This document shows positions 45,154 to 53,558 of a DNA stretch of 64,000 nucleotides, one piece after another (within the stretch, counting starts at the first letter, position 1; each line of letters begins with the position of its first letter). Where the stretch lies: positions 5,952,001 through 6,016,000 of the forward strand of contig NZ_CP067041.1 in assembly GCF_016599855.1 (NCBI RefSeq). Direction: 5' to 3'. The DNA is from Bradyrhizobium diazoefficiens. Lineage in GTDB: Bacteria; Pseudomonadota; Alphaproteobacteria; Rhizobiales; Xanthobacteraceae. Below the pieces are notes generated by a model, which was not told the origin of the DNA, ran no database searches, and saw nothing but the letters and a program-made list of their open reading frames with translations. Both the position numbers and the translations under genes were made by a program.

Positions 45154-46302
45154 ATGTCTGAAGCTCAAATCACGGATTGGCTGGCGTCGCAGCGGCAGGC
45201 GATGATCGATCTGTTGCGCGATGTCGTGAACATCGATTCCGGGTCCTATGACAAGGAAGGCGTCGATGCGGTCGGTGCGCGGTTCGAGCGGCACCTTGCG
45301 GAGCATGGTATTCCCTCGCGTAGGGAGAGCCACGGCACGTTTGGCGACGCGCTCCACGCGGAAGTGACAAAACCCGGCAGCAACGAAAAGCCGGTGCTGT
45401 TGATGGGGCATCGCGACACCGTGTTCGGCAAGGGCGAGGCCGGACGCCGTCCGTTCAAGATCAAGGACGACCGCGCCTATGGCCCCGGCGTTGCCGACAT
45501 GAAGGCCGGCCTCGTCATGAACGTGTTCGTCGCCACCGCCTTCCACAAATTCGGCGGCAACCCGCATCCGATCAAGGTGCTGATCACCTCCGACGAGGAA
45601 ATCGGCTCGCCCTCATCGCGACCGGTGATCGAGCGTGAAGGGCGCGCTGCCCGCGCCGTGTTCAATTCCGAGCCGGGCCGCCCGACCGGCAACGTCGTCA
45701 CCAGCCGCAAGGGCGGCATCTTCATGCATATGGCCATCACCGGCAAGGCGGCACATTCCGGCGCGAATTTCGCCGCGGGCGTCAGCGCGATCGGCGAGCT
45801 CGCGCACAAGATCATCCAGATCCACGCGCTGACCGATCTCACCAAGGGCATCACGCTCAATGTCGGCCTCGTCTCTGGCGGCCAGTCGGTCAACACGACT
45901 GCGCCCTACGCCGAGGGCCAGATCGACATGCGCTATGTCGATCCGGCCGATCGTGCCACTGTCATGGCCGAGATCGAACGGATCATCGCGACGCCTTACG
46001 TGCCCGGCACGAGCGCGACGCTGACGATCAAGGGCGAGTTCGTGCCGGTCGTGCAGAGCGAGGCTTCGAAGGCGCTGTTCGAAAAGTATCAGGCGGCCGC
46101 CAGGCAGGCCGGCCTAACCACGCTCGAGGGCGAGTTCTCCGGCGGCTGCGCCGATTCCGGCTTCACCGCTGCAGTGGGCACGCCGACCATCTGCGGCGTC
46201 GGACCGGTCGGCGGACTCGCGCACACGCCGGAGGAATATCTCGAGCTCGACAGCATCGTGCCGCGTGCGCAGACGCTGGCGCTGGCGATCTTGCGGGGGT
46301 GA
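45154..46302 (+). CDS. M20 family metallopeptidase (glutamate carboxypeptidase-like)
   Basis: A 382-residue di-zinc hydrolase, with ATG 45154 after CGAGG. Zinc ligands and catalytic residues are visible in VLLMGHRDTVFGKG (His, Asp), YGPGVADMKAGL (bridging Asp), ITSDEEIGSPS (catalytic Glu and ligand) and GGLAHTPEEYLELD (C-terminal His). The lid domain contains TGKAAHSGANF. The set fits carboxypeptidase G2-like enzymes, which cleave C-terminal glutamate from folates or peptides. There is no signal peptide, so it is probably cytoplasmic. Confidence 0.9.
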   Translation: MSEAQITDWLASQRQAMIDLLRDVVNIDSGSYDKEGVDAVGARFERHLAEHGIPSRRESHGTFGDALHAEVTKPGSNEKPVLLMGHRDTVFGKGEAGRRPFKIKDDRAYGPGVADMKAGLVMNVFVATAFHKFGGNPHPIKVLITSDEEIGSPSSRPVIEREGRAARAVFNSEPGRPTGNVVTSRKGGIFMHMAITGKAAHSGANFAAGVSAIGELAHKIIQIHALTDLTKGITLNVGLVSGGQSVNTTAPYAEGQIDMRYVDPADRATVMAEIERIIATPYVPGTSATLTIKGEFVPVVQSEASKALFEKYQAAARQAGLTTLEGEFSGGCADSGFTAAVGTPTICGVGPVGGLAHTPEEYLELDSIVPRAQTLALAILRG

Positions 46303-46309
46303 CGATGCC

Positions 46310-46399
46310 GTAGGGTGGGCAAAGGCGCACTTGCGCCGTGCCCACCACTTGTCTCCTCTGGATAGAGATGGTGGGCACGTTTCGCTTTGCCCACCCTAC
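46310..46399. repeat. Palindromic intergenic repeat
   Basis: GTAGGGTGGGCAAAGGCGCA at the left and GCTTTGCCCACCCTAC at the right are complementary over their outer 14 bases, and the inside has GTGCCCACCA facing TGGTGGGCAC. One 90-bp hairpin between convergent genes, of a kind frequent in Bradyrhizobium. Confidence 0.85.
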
Positions 46400-46413
46400 G
46401 AGACCTCCCGACC

Positions 46414-46569
46414 TCACGAATAGCTCGGCGCGTCTGGCTTGCGGAAAATGTGGATGGGATCGCCCGGCACGAACGGCTGACCGCGAAACATCGCATAAGC
46501 GTAGAGCGCGAGATAGGCGATCGCGATCGCGCCGACAGCGTAGAAGGCCCAGGTCGCGACGCGCTTCAT
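46414..46569 (-). CDS. Small single-pass membrane protein
   Basis: A 51-residue protein: MKRVATWAFYAVGAIAIAYL opens a single transmembrane segment that continues to about residue 27, followed by RGQPFVPGDPIHIFRKPDAP. GGAG stands eight bases before the ATG. The compact form, good ribosome site and GC-typical codons support a real gene. Function unknown. Confidence 0.65.
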   Translation of the reverse strand: MKRVATWAFYAVGAIAIAYLALYAYAMFRGQPFVPGDPIHIFRKPDAPSYS

Positions 46570-46654
46570 CGGTCCGCTCCATGGCCGTCCCGGATGGGAG
46601 GCTCGAGAGGCTTCTAGAGCGATGAGCGAGCAAAAACCAGCCTGAGCGCTGCGA

Positions 46655-47236
46655 TCAAGCGCCGCGCAAGCCGCGCGCGGGAACGCTGACGTCCGCGAGC
46701 CTTACCGCGTCCTCGTCCTGATCCACCGCCACATACCGGCCGTGCCAATAAGCGAGCGCCGCGTTGCGAGGCGAGTTCTTGATGTCCCTGACGCGGCCGA
46801 TGACGATGCCGTGCGAATGCCGTTCGACGATCTCCTCGACCTCGCAGTCGAAGGCCGCCAAGGCACCGACCAGCAGCGGAACGCCCGAGACGCCTGTCAC
46901 CCATTGCCCGCCGCCAAAACGATCGGCGCCTTTCAACCCGCCCTTGCCGGCGAAACGTTCGGCGACATCGAGCTGGTCGGCAGTGAGCATGTTGACGCCG
47001 AAGGCGCCGTGGCGCCGGATCAGCGGGAAGGACGAAGCGTCGCGGTTGATGCTGACCAGTAGCGTCGGCGGCTCGATCGAGAGCGAGGTCACCGACGTCA
47101 CCGTCATGCCGGTGATGTCGCCGCCACGTCCTGCGGTGATGACACTGACACCACCAGTGAGATGGCGCATGGCACTGCGGAAATCGGCAGGCGAGACGGG
47201 AATTTCAGACATGAGATCGCGGGGGACTACATTCAT
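46655..47236 (-). CDS. Flavin reductase family protein
   Basis: A 193-residue FMN-binding split-barrel protein. Motifs are FRSAMRHLTGGVSVITAG, GMTVTSVTSLSIEPPTLLVS (flavin-contacting strand), INRDASSFPLIRRHGAFGVN and ADRFGGGQWVTGVSGVPLL, as in the reductase component of two-component flavin monooxygenases. It supplies reduced flavin to a partner oxygenase. Two luciferase-like monooxygenases occur elsewhere in the window, but neither is adjacent, so the partner is unknown. Confidence 0.88.
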   Translation of the reverse strand: MNVVPRDLMSEIPVSPADFRSAMRHLTGGVSVITAGRGGDITGMTVTSVTSLSIEPPTLLVSINRDASSFPLIRRHGAFGVNMLTADQLDVAERFAGKGGLKGADRFGGGQWVTGVSGVPLLVGALAAFDCEVEEIVERHSHGIVIGRVRDIKNSPRNAALAYWHGRYVAVDQDEDAVRLADVSVPARGLRGA

Positions 47237-47533
47237 GGGAGCTCTATTTAGGTACGATCCTCCGCCGACAAAAGGTGGCTCAGGGTCGAACCTTCGAGAC
47301 CCGCGAGCTCCCCCGAGCAGCGTTCGCGCGGCCGGGCTGCGTTAACCACGACGTCGCCTTCAGGCCAAAGACTTTCTCGACCGGCGAACAAAAATATCGA
47401 AAACAACCCCATGCACAGTAGCCGGGGTAGGAAAACACGAACTACGCATTATCCGAAATCAATTTGACACGTCGGGCAAAACAGGAGCAAGATGGCATGA
47501 TGGCCCCGCTCGGGATGGACGGCCTTTGCCCGC
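47237..47533. other. Gene-free interval with a dispersed-repeat fragment
   Basis: No gene seen. At 47450-47490 CCGAAATCAATTTGACACGT then CGGGCAAAACAGG matches, in inverted sense, the end of the long repeat at 27.2-28.0 kb (TTTTGCCCGCCGGGCA region). It is the terminal module of the same family or a related one. Confidence 0.5.
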
Positions 47534-48703
47534 CTATTGCAGCCATCTCACCGGCAAATTCTGCAAGCCCCGGAACGCCCAGCCGCCGATCCGCACCGGC
47601 TCGTCATCGGCGAGCTCGATCCGCTTGCCACGCGCGAACACCGTCGGCAGCGCAACGTCGGCAATCATCGCACGGGAAGCCCAGGCGCCGGCGCAAAAGT
47701 GCGGACCGGCGCCGAAGGCGACGCTCTTGGAGGTATCACGTCGTATGTCGAACTGGTCGGCGCGTTCAAAATGCTTCTCGTCGCGATTCGCAGAGCCGAA
47801 CATCAGGAACACGCGCTCATCCGTCTCGAAGGATACATCGCGGATCGACCACGGCCTCGCGATCCGCCGCGGCGACATGCCGATCGGCGAGATCCAGCGG
47901 GCATACTCCTCGAACGCCTGAAGCCAGGTCACTTCGCCCCTGCGCACGAGATCGAGCTGCTCGGGATGCGTCAGCAGCGCCCATACCGCGCCCGCGATCG
48001 CCTTGCGCGGCTCGTTCTGGCCGCCTGATATCGCAAGCTTGACGTTGGCGCGCACGCTCTCCATCGGCATGCCGGAGGCAAGGAGGACGCCGAGGATGCT
48101 CTGGTCGGGGTTCTTGCGCATCATCGGCAGGATGTCGTCGATCGCAGCATCGATGCCTGACGTTGCGGCGTGGCAGCGCGCCTCGACTGCGGGATCGCCG
48201 CCGTAATTGGCGATGCCCTCGATCATGCCCTGCGACCACGCGTCCATATCCGCAAAGCCGATATTGGTGAGCCCGGTGATCGATTTCAGGCACTCGCCGG
48301 AGAACGGCAGCGCGAAGTCGCGCATGAAATCGATGCGGCTGCCAGGTTCGATGCCGTCGAGAATGCGGTCGGCATGGGCCTGGAACAGCGCCGTCCAGTG
48401 CGCCTTCACCGTCTTCGGCGACACCGTCGGAAACATCGCGCGCCGCTCGACCTGATGCGCCTCGCCGTCCTTGCGCATCATGTTGTGGCCCATCAGCCGA
48501 TTCATCAGGCCGGCGGGCTGGTGCGAGGAGAACACGTCGATCTGCTTCTCCGAGATCGAGATGTCGTCGCGGCTCGTCAGCAGCGTCGAGCCGAGCTGCG
48601 GCACGAAGGCGATCGGCGCCTCCTTCCGCATCCTGGCGAGCATCGGATAGGGGTCGGCCCAGAACGATGCAGGGTCGATATCGACGCGTGGCGCGGTGCT
48701 CAA
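47534..48703 (-). CDS. Cytochrome P450
   Basis: A 389-residue soluble P450. The heme-binding loop is VAFGAGPHFCAGAWASR with the thiolate Cys; the K-helix ExxR-equivalent is EEYARWISPIGMSPRR. The I-helix reads ISGGQNEPRKAIAGA, lacking the usual acid-threonine pair (here Glu-Pro), which is seen in a subset of P450s and can mean altered oxygen activation. No ferredoxin or ferredoxin reductase gene is adjacent. A perfect palindrome lies 60 bp upstream. Confidence 0.92.
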   Translation of the reverse strand: MSTAPRVDIDPASFWADPYPMLARMRKEAPIAFVPQLGSTLLTSRDDISISEKQIDVFSSHQPAGLMNRLMGHNMMRKDGEAHQVERRAMFPTVSPKTVKAHWTALFQAHADRILDGIEPGSRIDFMRDFALPFSGECLKSITGLTNIGFADMDAWSQGMIEGIANYGGDPAVEARCHAATSGIDAAIDDILPMMRKNPDQSILGVLLASGMPMESVRANVKLAISGGQNEPRKAIAGAVWALLTHPEQLDLVRRGEVTWLQAFEEYARWISPIGMSPRRIARPWSIRDVSFETDERVFLMFGSANRDEKHFERADQFDIRRDTSKSVAFGAGPHFCAGAWASRAMIADVALPTVFARGKRIELADDEPVRIGGWAFRGLQNLPVRWLQ

Positions 48704-48762
48704 GGCGGCCTCCCGGATTCTCGTATGATCCGGGTCAGACTAGCGCAGTTGGGTGCCGGCGT

Positions 48763-48784
48763 CTGTCCCTAGGGATAGGGACAG
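48763..48784. promoter_or_regulatory. Perfect 22-bp palindrome upstream of the P450 gene
   Basis: CTGTCCCTA and TAGGGACAG flank the spacer GGGA; the region is 60 bp before the P450 ATG. The position suits an operator. The regulator is unknown. Confidence 0.5.
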
Positions 48785-49003
48785 GCCGGATGAGGATGTG
48801 TCTGCATTGCCGGGAAGGAGGGACGCGATAGTCGTCCGCATGCCCCACAACAACGGACATCGACGAACGCATGAACCACGTTCGTTATGGGCCAGAAGCG
48901 GTCCTAAGAAGCCTAGGCGGCGTCTCAGTGTGTATGACTGTCCAAGCTGGCAAGCAGACAGGCGCTCACCCTACGAAAGCGATGAGCGCCCTCAGAGGCA
49001 ATG

Positions 49004-49390
49004 CTACTTTGACGGCGGTTTGTCATAGAGCGGTTTGCCCTTGTCGACGATGTGCACCGTCAAGAGCTTTACTGTCTTGTCGCCGACGACCTTGAACGCG
49101 CCGTGCGGTACATCCCGGACATTCACGGCAGCGATGCCGGTCTGGACGGGCACTTGTTTGCCGTCTGGAAGTTCGATGGTGCCGCCTTCCAAGACGTAAA
49201 ATGACTCCTCTCCGTGATGTATATGGAGAGTCGAAGTATCGCCGGGTTTGATCTCGGAGATGCTGGTGATGACTTCCATATTAGTACCGCTCAAATCGGC
49301 TCGCTTTAATTCTTTCCGAAACGGCGAGTCTTGCGCGTTTGCCACAAAGGTGAAAACTGACGCGAACAGGATTGCGAGTAAAAATCTCAT
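49004..49390 (-). CDS. Secreted cupin-domain protein
   Basis: A 128-residue protein. ATG 49390 follows GGAGG and begins a signal peptide (MRFLLAILFASVFTFVANA). The cupin motif 1 is STLHIHHGEESFYVLEGGTI with two His and a Glu as metal ligands; motif 2 is DVPHGAFKV. Periplasmic single-domain cupins of this size have various or unknown functions. No partner gene is adjacent. The stretch between this gene and the P450 (48704-49003) holds only the palindrome and one short repeat. Confidence 0.8.
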   Translation of the reverse strand: MRFLLAILFASVFTFVANAQDSPFRKELKRADLSGTNMEVITSISEIKPGDTSTLHIHHGEESFYVLEGGTIELPDGKQVPVQTGIAAVNVRDVPHGAFKVVGDKTVKLLTVHIVDKGKPLYDKPPSK

Positions 49391-49674
49391 TTCTATCCTC
49401 CCCAATCGAGAAAATCTGCGACAGTCGCAGACGCCCATTAGGCCTCCGAACTAGGGCACAACTCAAGGTCTATCCATTCTTGCGATGCAGCAACCGTGGT
49501 AGTTCTTTTTTCGCAGAGGTTCATCCGAATGACCCACTTGAACCGCACGGTCTAGAGGTCAAAAGCAGCGGTCGAAGTGAGCACGGCCTCGCGTCCGGTC
49601 TACCGCCGATAGCCGACACTACATGATCTCAACCCTTGTTCGGCTAAGGGCCACAAGCGGAAGTGCGCTGGGTC

Positions 49675-50052
49675 TCAGACTTGAGAGCGCGACAAGTCCA
49701 GCGTGAGGGAGACAACCACCAGCGTAAGAAGGAACAGCGCAAAGATCGATATTTTCACACTTCGTCCCCAGTCGGTGACCGCCCGTGCCAACCACAAAAT
49801 GGCAACCAGAGACAAGCAACCGGCGACACCGATGGCTGGGGCGTCCGCCTCGCGAGTAAAACCCAGCGGGAGCTTCAGTCCAATGTAGACCACGAACCCT
49901 GCCATAAAGATCGACCAAGCCACCCATCCGACCGAAAGCGCTTCCTCTAGCGATAGCCTTCGACCAAAGAACCACTGAGCGCGCGACACCATGAATGCAG
50001 AGGCGGCGAGCACGGCCGCAGAGACGATCCCTAAGTGTTCAGCAGCCGTCAT
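49675..50052 (-). CDS. Hypothetical four-helix membrane protein
   Basis: A 125-residue protein with hydrophobic segments at about residues 8-26, 38-58, 72-88 and 97-115. Basic residues (RRLSLEE, SRAQWFFGR) lie between them. No family recognised. It is one of five small membrane-protein genes at 49.7-51.6 kb separated by short repeats. Confidence 0.55.
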   Translation of the reverse strand: MTAAEHLGIVSAAVLAASAFMVSRAQWFFGRRLSLEEALSVGWVAWSIFMAGFVVYIGLKLPLGFTREADAPAIGVAGCLSLVAILWLARAVTDWGRSVKISIFALFLLTLVVVSLTLDLSRSQV

Positions 50053-50282
50053 GGCGTTCCTGGCGTGGAGTTCACTACATCTAGTTGTGCCAACCTAAAG
50101 GTTCGTTACTGGCTCGGCCGCTTTTGTCGGAGTCCGCTCAAATGCTGCCATCGCGCCCATGCCGCGATTGGTCGGCTGGGGGCCAAAAGGCGAAGTAGCC
50201 GGCTTTGCAAAAGCGCGAGATACAGGTGATTCGAGCTATTTGACTAAGGGGGCTTACAGCGTTCCTATGCGAACTGGCTGGA

Positions 50283-50561
50283 ATGGTCTGGATCATCGCA
50301 ATTGCGTTCTTGGGCTTTTGTTGGTGGCGCGTAATGGGCGCTCGCGAACGGATTGCTGAATTGACAGCAGCGGGGATTTTGCGCTCGCCCTTGTACTGGC
50401 TGTCGAACGCGCTTGTCGGCCTGCTGTTGGCGCTGGTGCTGTACATCGCCCGCGTTCATAATCACTCGCCGGTTCCGACCTTCCTCTGGGTTGTCGCCCT
50501 GGCGATCGTCGTGGCTTTACTCTTCCTGCGCCGCGCGTTGAGATGGCGCTACCCGGTTTAG
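50283..50561 (+). CDS. Hypothetical small membrane protein
   Basis: A 92-residue protein with three hydrophobic segments (WIIAIAFLGFCWWRV, LVGLLLALVLYIARV and LWVVALAIVVALLFL) and a basic C-terminus. The start codon has no strong ribosome site. Possibly cotranscribed with the next gene 28 bp downstream. No function assigned. Confidence 0.5.
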   Translation: MVWIIAIAFLGFCWWRVMGARERIAELTAAGILRSPLYWLSNALVGLLLALVLYIARVHNHSPVPTFLWVVALAIVVALLFLRRALRWRYPV

Positions 50562-50589
50562 CTAGACGGCTGCAGTTCTGCACTTGGTC

Positions 50590-50814
50590 ATGGCCGACAA
50601 CACGAGCAACATCCCAACCGGACGGACCTATCTGGGGTTTGCCCTAGCTTGGACCGTCCTGCTTTTCTTAGTCTATCTGATCTGCATCGCTCTATTTGCC
50701 GCCGGCCGTTGGGAGATTGGCCTTCTCACTATCTTGTTCGCCGCCTGCGGCTTTGTTCGACACAGCGTGGGGCTCGGCAGACGCGCGAAGCGGGGCCTTG
50801 TTCGCAGGCGATGA
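50590..50814 (+). CDS. Hypothetical small membrane protein
   Basis: A 74-residue protein with two transmembrane segments (FALAWTVLLFLVYLICIALF and IGLLTILFAACGFV) and an Arg-rich tail. It follows the previous small membrane gene closely in the same direction. No family recognised. Confidence 0.5.
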   Translation: MADNTSNIPTGRTYLGFALAWTVLLFLVYLICIALFAAGRWEIGLLTILFAACGFVRHSVGLGRRAKRGLVRRR

Positions 50815-50974
50815 TGTCCGCTCGGGGTCATGACCGCCCTTAGGACTGCCGGCGGGTTTCTTCCGGTCATCCGCTATGAGCCGACCACCTGGGACGCTGC
50901 CTAGACTTCGTGTTCGGGCCATAAGCGGAAGTTTCGCACGCGCTTGCTACGCTCGGTGCGAATCTTCTCAGGTC

Positions 50975-51157
50975 TCAGATGAGGCCAAAAGTGATCGCGA
51001 TTAAGAAGAACACGACCAGCCCGATAGCGACCATCTTAAAGATGTAAGCGGCCTCAACATCCTGCCCAAACCATTCGAAGTCCGGCCCCCATAGGACGGT
51101 CGCGACGAAACCCAGAACAAAGGCCGTGATCAGCAGGATCAGGTAGATGGTGCTCAT
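50975..51157 (-). CDS. Hypothetical small membrane protein
   Basis: A 60-residue protein with two hydrophobic helices (IYLILLITAFVLGFVATVLW and IGLVVFFLIAITFG) joined by an acidic loop. It is 39 bp downstream of the next minus-strand gene (51197-51571) and may be cotranscribed with it. Confidence 0.5.
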   Translation of the reverse strand: MSTIYLILLITAFVLGFVATVLWGPDFEWFGQDVEAAYIFKMVAIGLVVFFLIAITFGLI

Positions 51158-51196
51158 ATAGATCGACCTTTACCCGCCAACGAAAGGCCGAATCTT

Positions 51197-51571
51197 TCAG
51201 GCTGTGAGCTGACGCACCGCTGCGTGCTGATCGTATTTTGAGCCGTACAGCCAAAGGCCGTAGCCAACAGCAAAATGAAAGAGGGTGAATACTAGGAGTG
51301 CTTCCAATACGTGGCCATCTAGCGGGCTTTGCTCAACAAGGCCCCATCCGACGACCATAAAAATGCACTTCGCGAACACGATGCAGGCGAGCGCACGCCA
51401 GAACTTACGAGGAAGGAAGGTCAATTCGAACGACATCAGCACAAGACCGATGGTCGATAGTACTTCTATCGCAAAGTTAATGATCTGACCGGCGTCATAT
51501 GCCCCTAAATCGCGAAGACTAAAACTCGCGAGCAAAACATTGACGAGCGCAAAAAGCTTCCAAGCGCCCAT
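51197..51571 (-). CDS. Hypothetical four-helix membrane protein
   Basis: A 124-residue protein with four hydrophobic segments, the last being LLVFTLFHFAVGYGLWLYG. No known family. Upstream (51572-51875) I see only one short repeat and no gene. Confidence 0.5.
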   Translation of the reverse strand: MGAWKLFALVNVLLASFSLRDLGAYDAGQIINFAIEVLSTIGLVLMSFELTFLPRKFWRALACIVFAKCIFMVVGWGLVEQSPLDGHVLEALLVFTLFHFAVGYGLWLYGSKYDQHAAVRQLTA

Positions 51572-51875
51572 GTTAACCTGCCCATGTCTGTGCGACTCTA
51601 GGTAGAGAGCATGAGTGAATTTCTCGCATACAAAGTTGGATTAATTAGAGTTACGGAAATAGCTCAAAACCTCGGAAGCAGGTGCTACGAAACCCGCGGT
51701 CAGTCGACTACTCGAAGTCCGCAATGGGTCACAAGCCGAAGCAAAGAGCAGCCAGAGCTCCAGTCCGCTCTACGCCTGAATGCAGACCCCCGCTAGATGG
51801 TCGGCAGAGCCAGCGATAGGCTAAAGCGGCGACCTGAATGTTTGCTTGTCGTCAGTTGCAGCCCGAGGACTGACT

Positions 51876-52664
51876 TTACTGGGCCTCGGCGACCTTCGGT
51901 CCGGATGACAGCATCTGCGCGTTGGTCGCCGGGGACCGGTTCGAGGGCGATGCCGGAAGCACGATCACTTTCGCTCCGACTTTCACCCGCTCGTAGAGGT
52001 CCGTGACGTCCTCATTGGTCAGCCGGATACAGCCGGACGAGACCCGCTTGCCGATCGTGTCGGGCTTGTTGGTGCCGTGAATTCTGTACTCGGTCTCGCC
52101 CAGATACATCGCGCGGGCGCCGAGCGGGTTGGTGGGACCGCCAGCCATGAACCGCGGCAGATAAGGCTGGCGCACGAGCATCTCGGCAGGCGGACGCCAA
52201 TCCGGCCATTCCGTTTTGCGCGCTACTGTCTGCTCACCGGACCATGTGAAACCTTCGCGGCCGACACCGATGCCGTAGCGCAGTGCTTGCGTGTCGCTCA
52301 GAACGAAATAAAGGAAGGTGTTTTTGGTATCGATGATCACGGTGCCCGGCGCCTGATGGCTGGCGTAGTCAACCACCTGCCGGACCAAAGCTCCGGGGCC
52401 GTCAGCGGCCTTTGGTGGTTCGACTAGAGGCGCCGGAATCGGAACTGGAGCTGGCGCTGATACATGGGCAGGAGTCGACACATAAACCGGAGTTGACGAT
52501 GCCAAGGCTTCGTGTGCGGACGGCTTCCGTGTCGGTTGCACGCTCGCCGGGCGAGACAGCAAACTGTACCCCAACGCACCAACGGCCACGGCGCCAATGG
52601 CAACTCTCGCGGCCACTGGCAGCCCAAGCGTTTCTGCCTTTCCGCGTTTGGCCCGCTTACCCAT
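51876..52664 (-). CDS. L,D-transpeptidase (YkuD/ErfK family)
   Basis: A 262-residue envelope enzyme from ATG 52664, with GGGAGAAG just upstream. The basic N-terminus and one hydrophobic segment (VAARVAIGAVAVGALGYSLL) anchor it; then comes a Pro-rich linker of about 55 residues (STPAHVSAPAPVPIPAPL). The YkuD domain has YRIHGTNKPDTIGKRVSSGC then IRLTNEDVTDLY, giving the catalytic His and Cys. It makes 3-3 peptidoglycan crosslinks or attaches proteins to peptidoglycan. Confidence 0.92.
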   Translation of the reverse strand: MGKRAKRGKAETLGLPVAARVAIGAVAVGALGYSLLSRPASVQPTRKPSAHEALASSTPVYVSTPAHVSAPAPVPIPAPLVEPPKAADGPGALVRQVVDYASHQAPGTVIIDTKNTFLYFVLSDTQALRYGIGVGREGFTWSGEQTVARKTEWPDWRPPAEMLVRQPYLPRFMAGGPTNPLGARAMYLGETEYRIHGTNKPDTIGKRVSSGCIRLTNEDVTDLYERVKVGAKVIVLPASPSNRSPATNAQMLSSGPKVAEAQ

Positions 52665-52719
52665 GTCTTCTCCCAGATCGCTGTGCCTGGAAGAGGTACC
52701 CAGCAAAATTTAAGAAACT

Positions 52720-53558
52720 TCGAAGCGATTTCGCCCCGGCTGGAACTGTCAGCGATGGTTAACGCCGCACTCTTGTTCGGCAACATGAAACTGGGCGTAC
52801 CGCTCGATACTCAGGTCGCGACGGGGACGACGCGCTTTTCGTCGCGGAACGAGTGGAGGTCTGAATCGCCGGGCGGAGCGGGCTCGCTCCGCTCTTTCAT
52901 TAACGGCGGCTCCGGGTCACGAGCGTCGATTTCGCATCTCCACAACCATGTCCAGCTTCCTCGAAACAGCGGACACCAGTGTGAACGTCATCGTTCGGCG
53001 CTATGGGCCAAAAGCGGACTAGATTAATCTAAGCTAGCTGCTGTGGGCTACGAATGCTCGACGGGGACGCGGAACATGCGGGGCGAGGCGCATCGGTTCG
53101 CGTCGCAGGCATGCCCGGCAGCTCGACGCCCCGCAGGAAGGCCTGGCCCACCGTGACTCCATGCGCGCACCCAATCCGAGCGGCCTGGTGCACTTCAAAA
53201 GGGGTAATCACTTTGAATGGTTGGTTTCGACTATGTCGCGGCGCATGGTCCGATCAGTCAGCGGCAGGGCCGGATCAGGTGCGAATACGGTCGCGCTCCA
53301 CTGCTCGGTGAAGTCTCCGCCGGTCCAAGGTTGGAGTGTAGGCTGGCCGCCAGAGAGCCACTGAGCGATGGATGTTCCATTCACCATCGATTGCGTCACC
53401 GAGCTAAGCATCAGCGGCTCAGACTAGATTTACGGAATCTACTACTACAACGCCGTTTGCCGCGGCCCTATCTATAGCGGCAGCAGCTACACCACCGATG
53501 GTTCTTGTGAGAGCCTGTCACGCTCAGGCGAGGACCGGCCTGCAGAACAGGTTCGGCG
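52720..53558. other. Gene-free interval of about 840 bp
   Basis: No gene can be supported. Short minus-strand frames at 53029-53211 and 53208-53411 are in different frames, with no start signals. Near 53433-53520 a plus-strand stretch encodes YGIYYYNAVCRGPIYSGSSY, which looks like part of a small secreted protein but has a stop just before it; it may be a remnant. One short repeat is at 53001. Confidence 0.5.

Larger units (their letters stand above)
48881..53020 (+). repeat. Six copies of a short GGGCCA-n-AAGCGGA repeat
   Basis: Related short sequences in one orientation occur at about 48881 (TTATGGGCCAGAAGCGG), 49641 (CTAAGGGCCACAAGCGGAAG), 50174 (CTGGGGGCCAAAAGGCGAAG), 50914 (TCGGGCCATAAGCGGAAG), 51721 (GCAATGGGTCACAAGCCGAA) and 53001 (CTATGGGCCAAAAGCGGACT), four of them preceded by GTTCG. 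All lie between small genes of this stretch. I remember the motif as an intergenic repeat of Bradyrhizobium. Confidence 0.65.

Noticed and set aside
46655..48703. Flavin reductase and P450 as one operon
   Set aside because: They are separated by about 300 bp including a repeat fragment, and P450s do not normally use free flavin reductases.
53029..53411. Two short minus-strand frames as a small gene
   Set aside because: They are in different frames, lack starts and ribosome sites, and resemble no family; at most a decayed gene.
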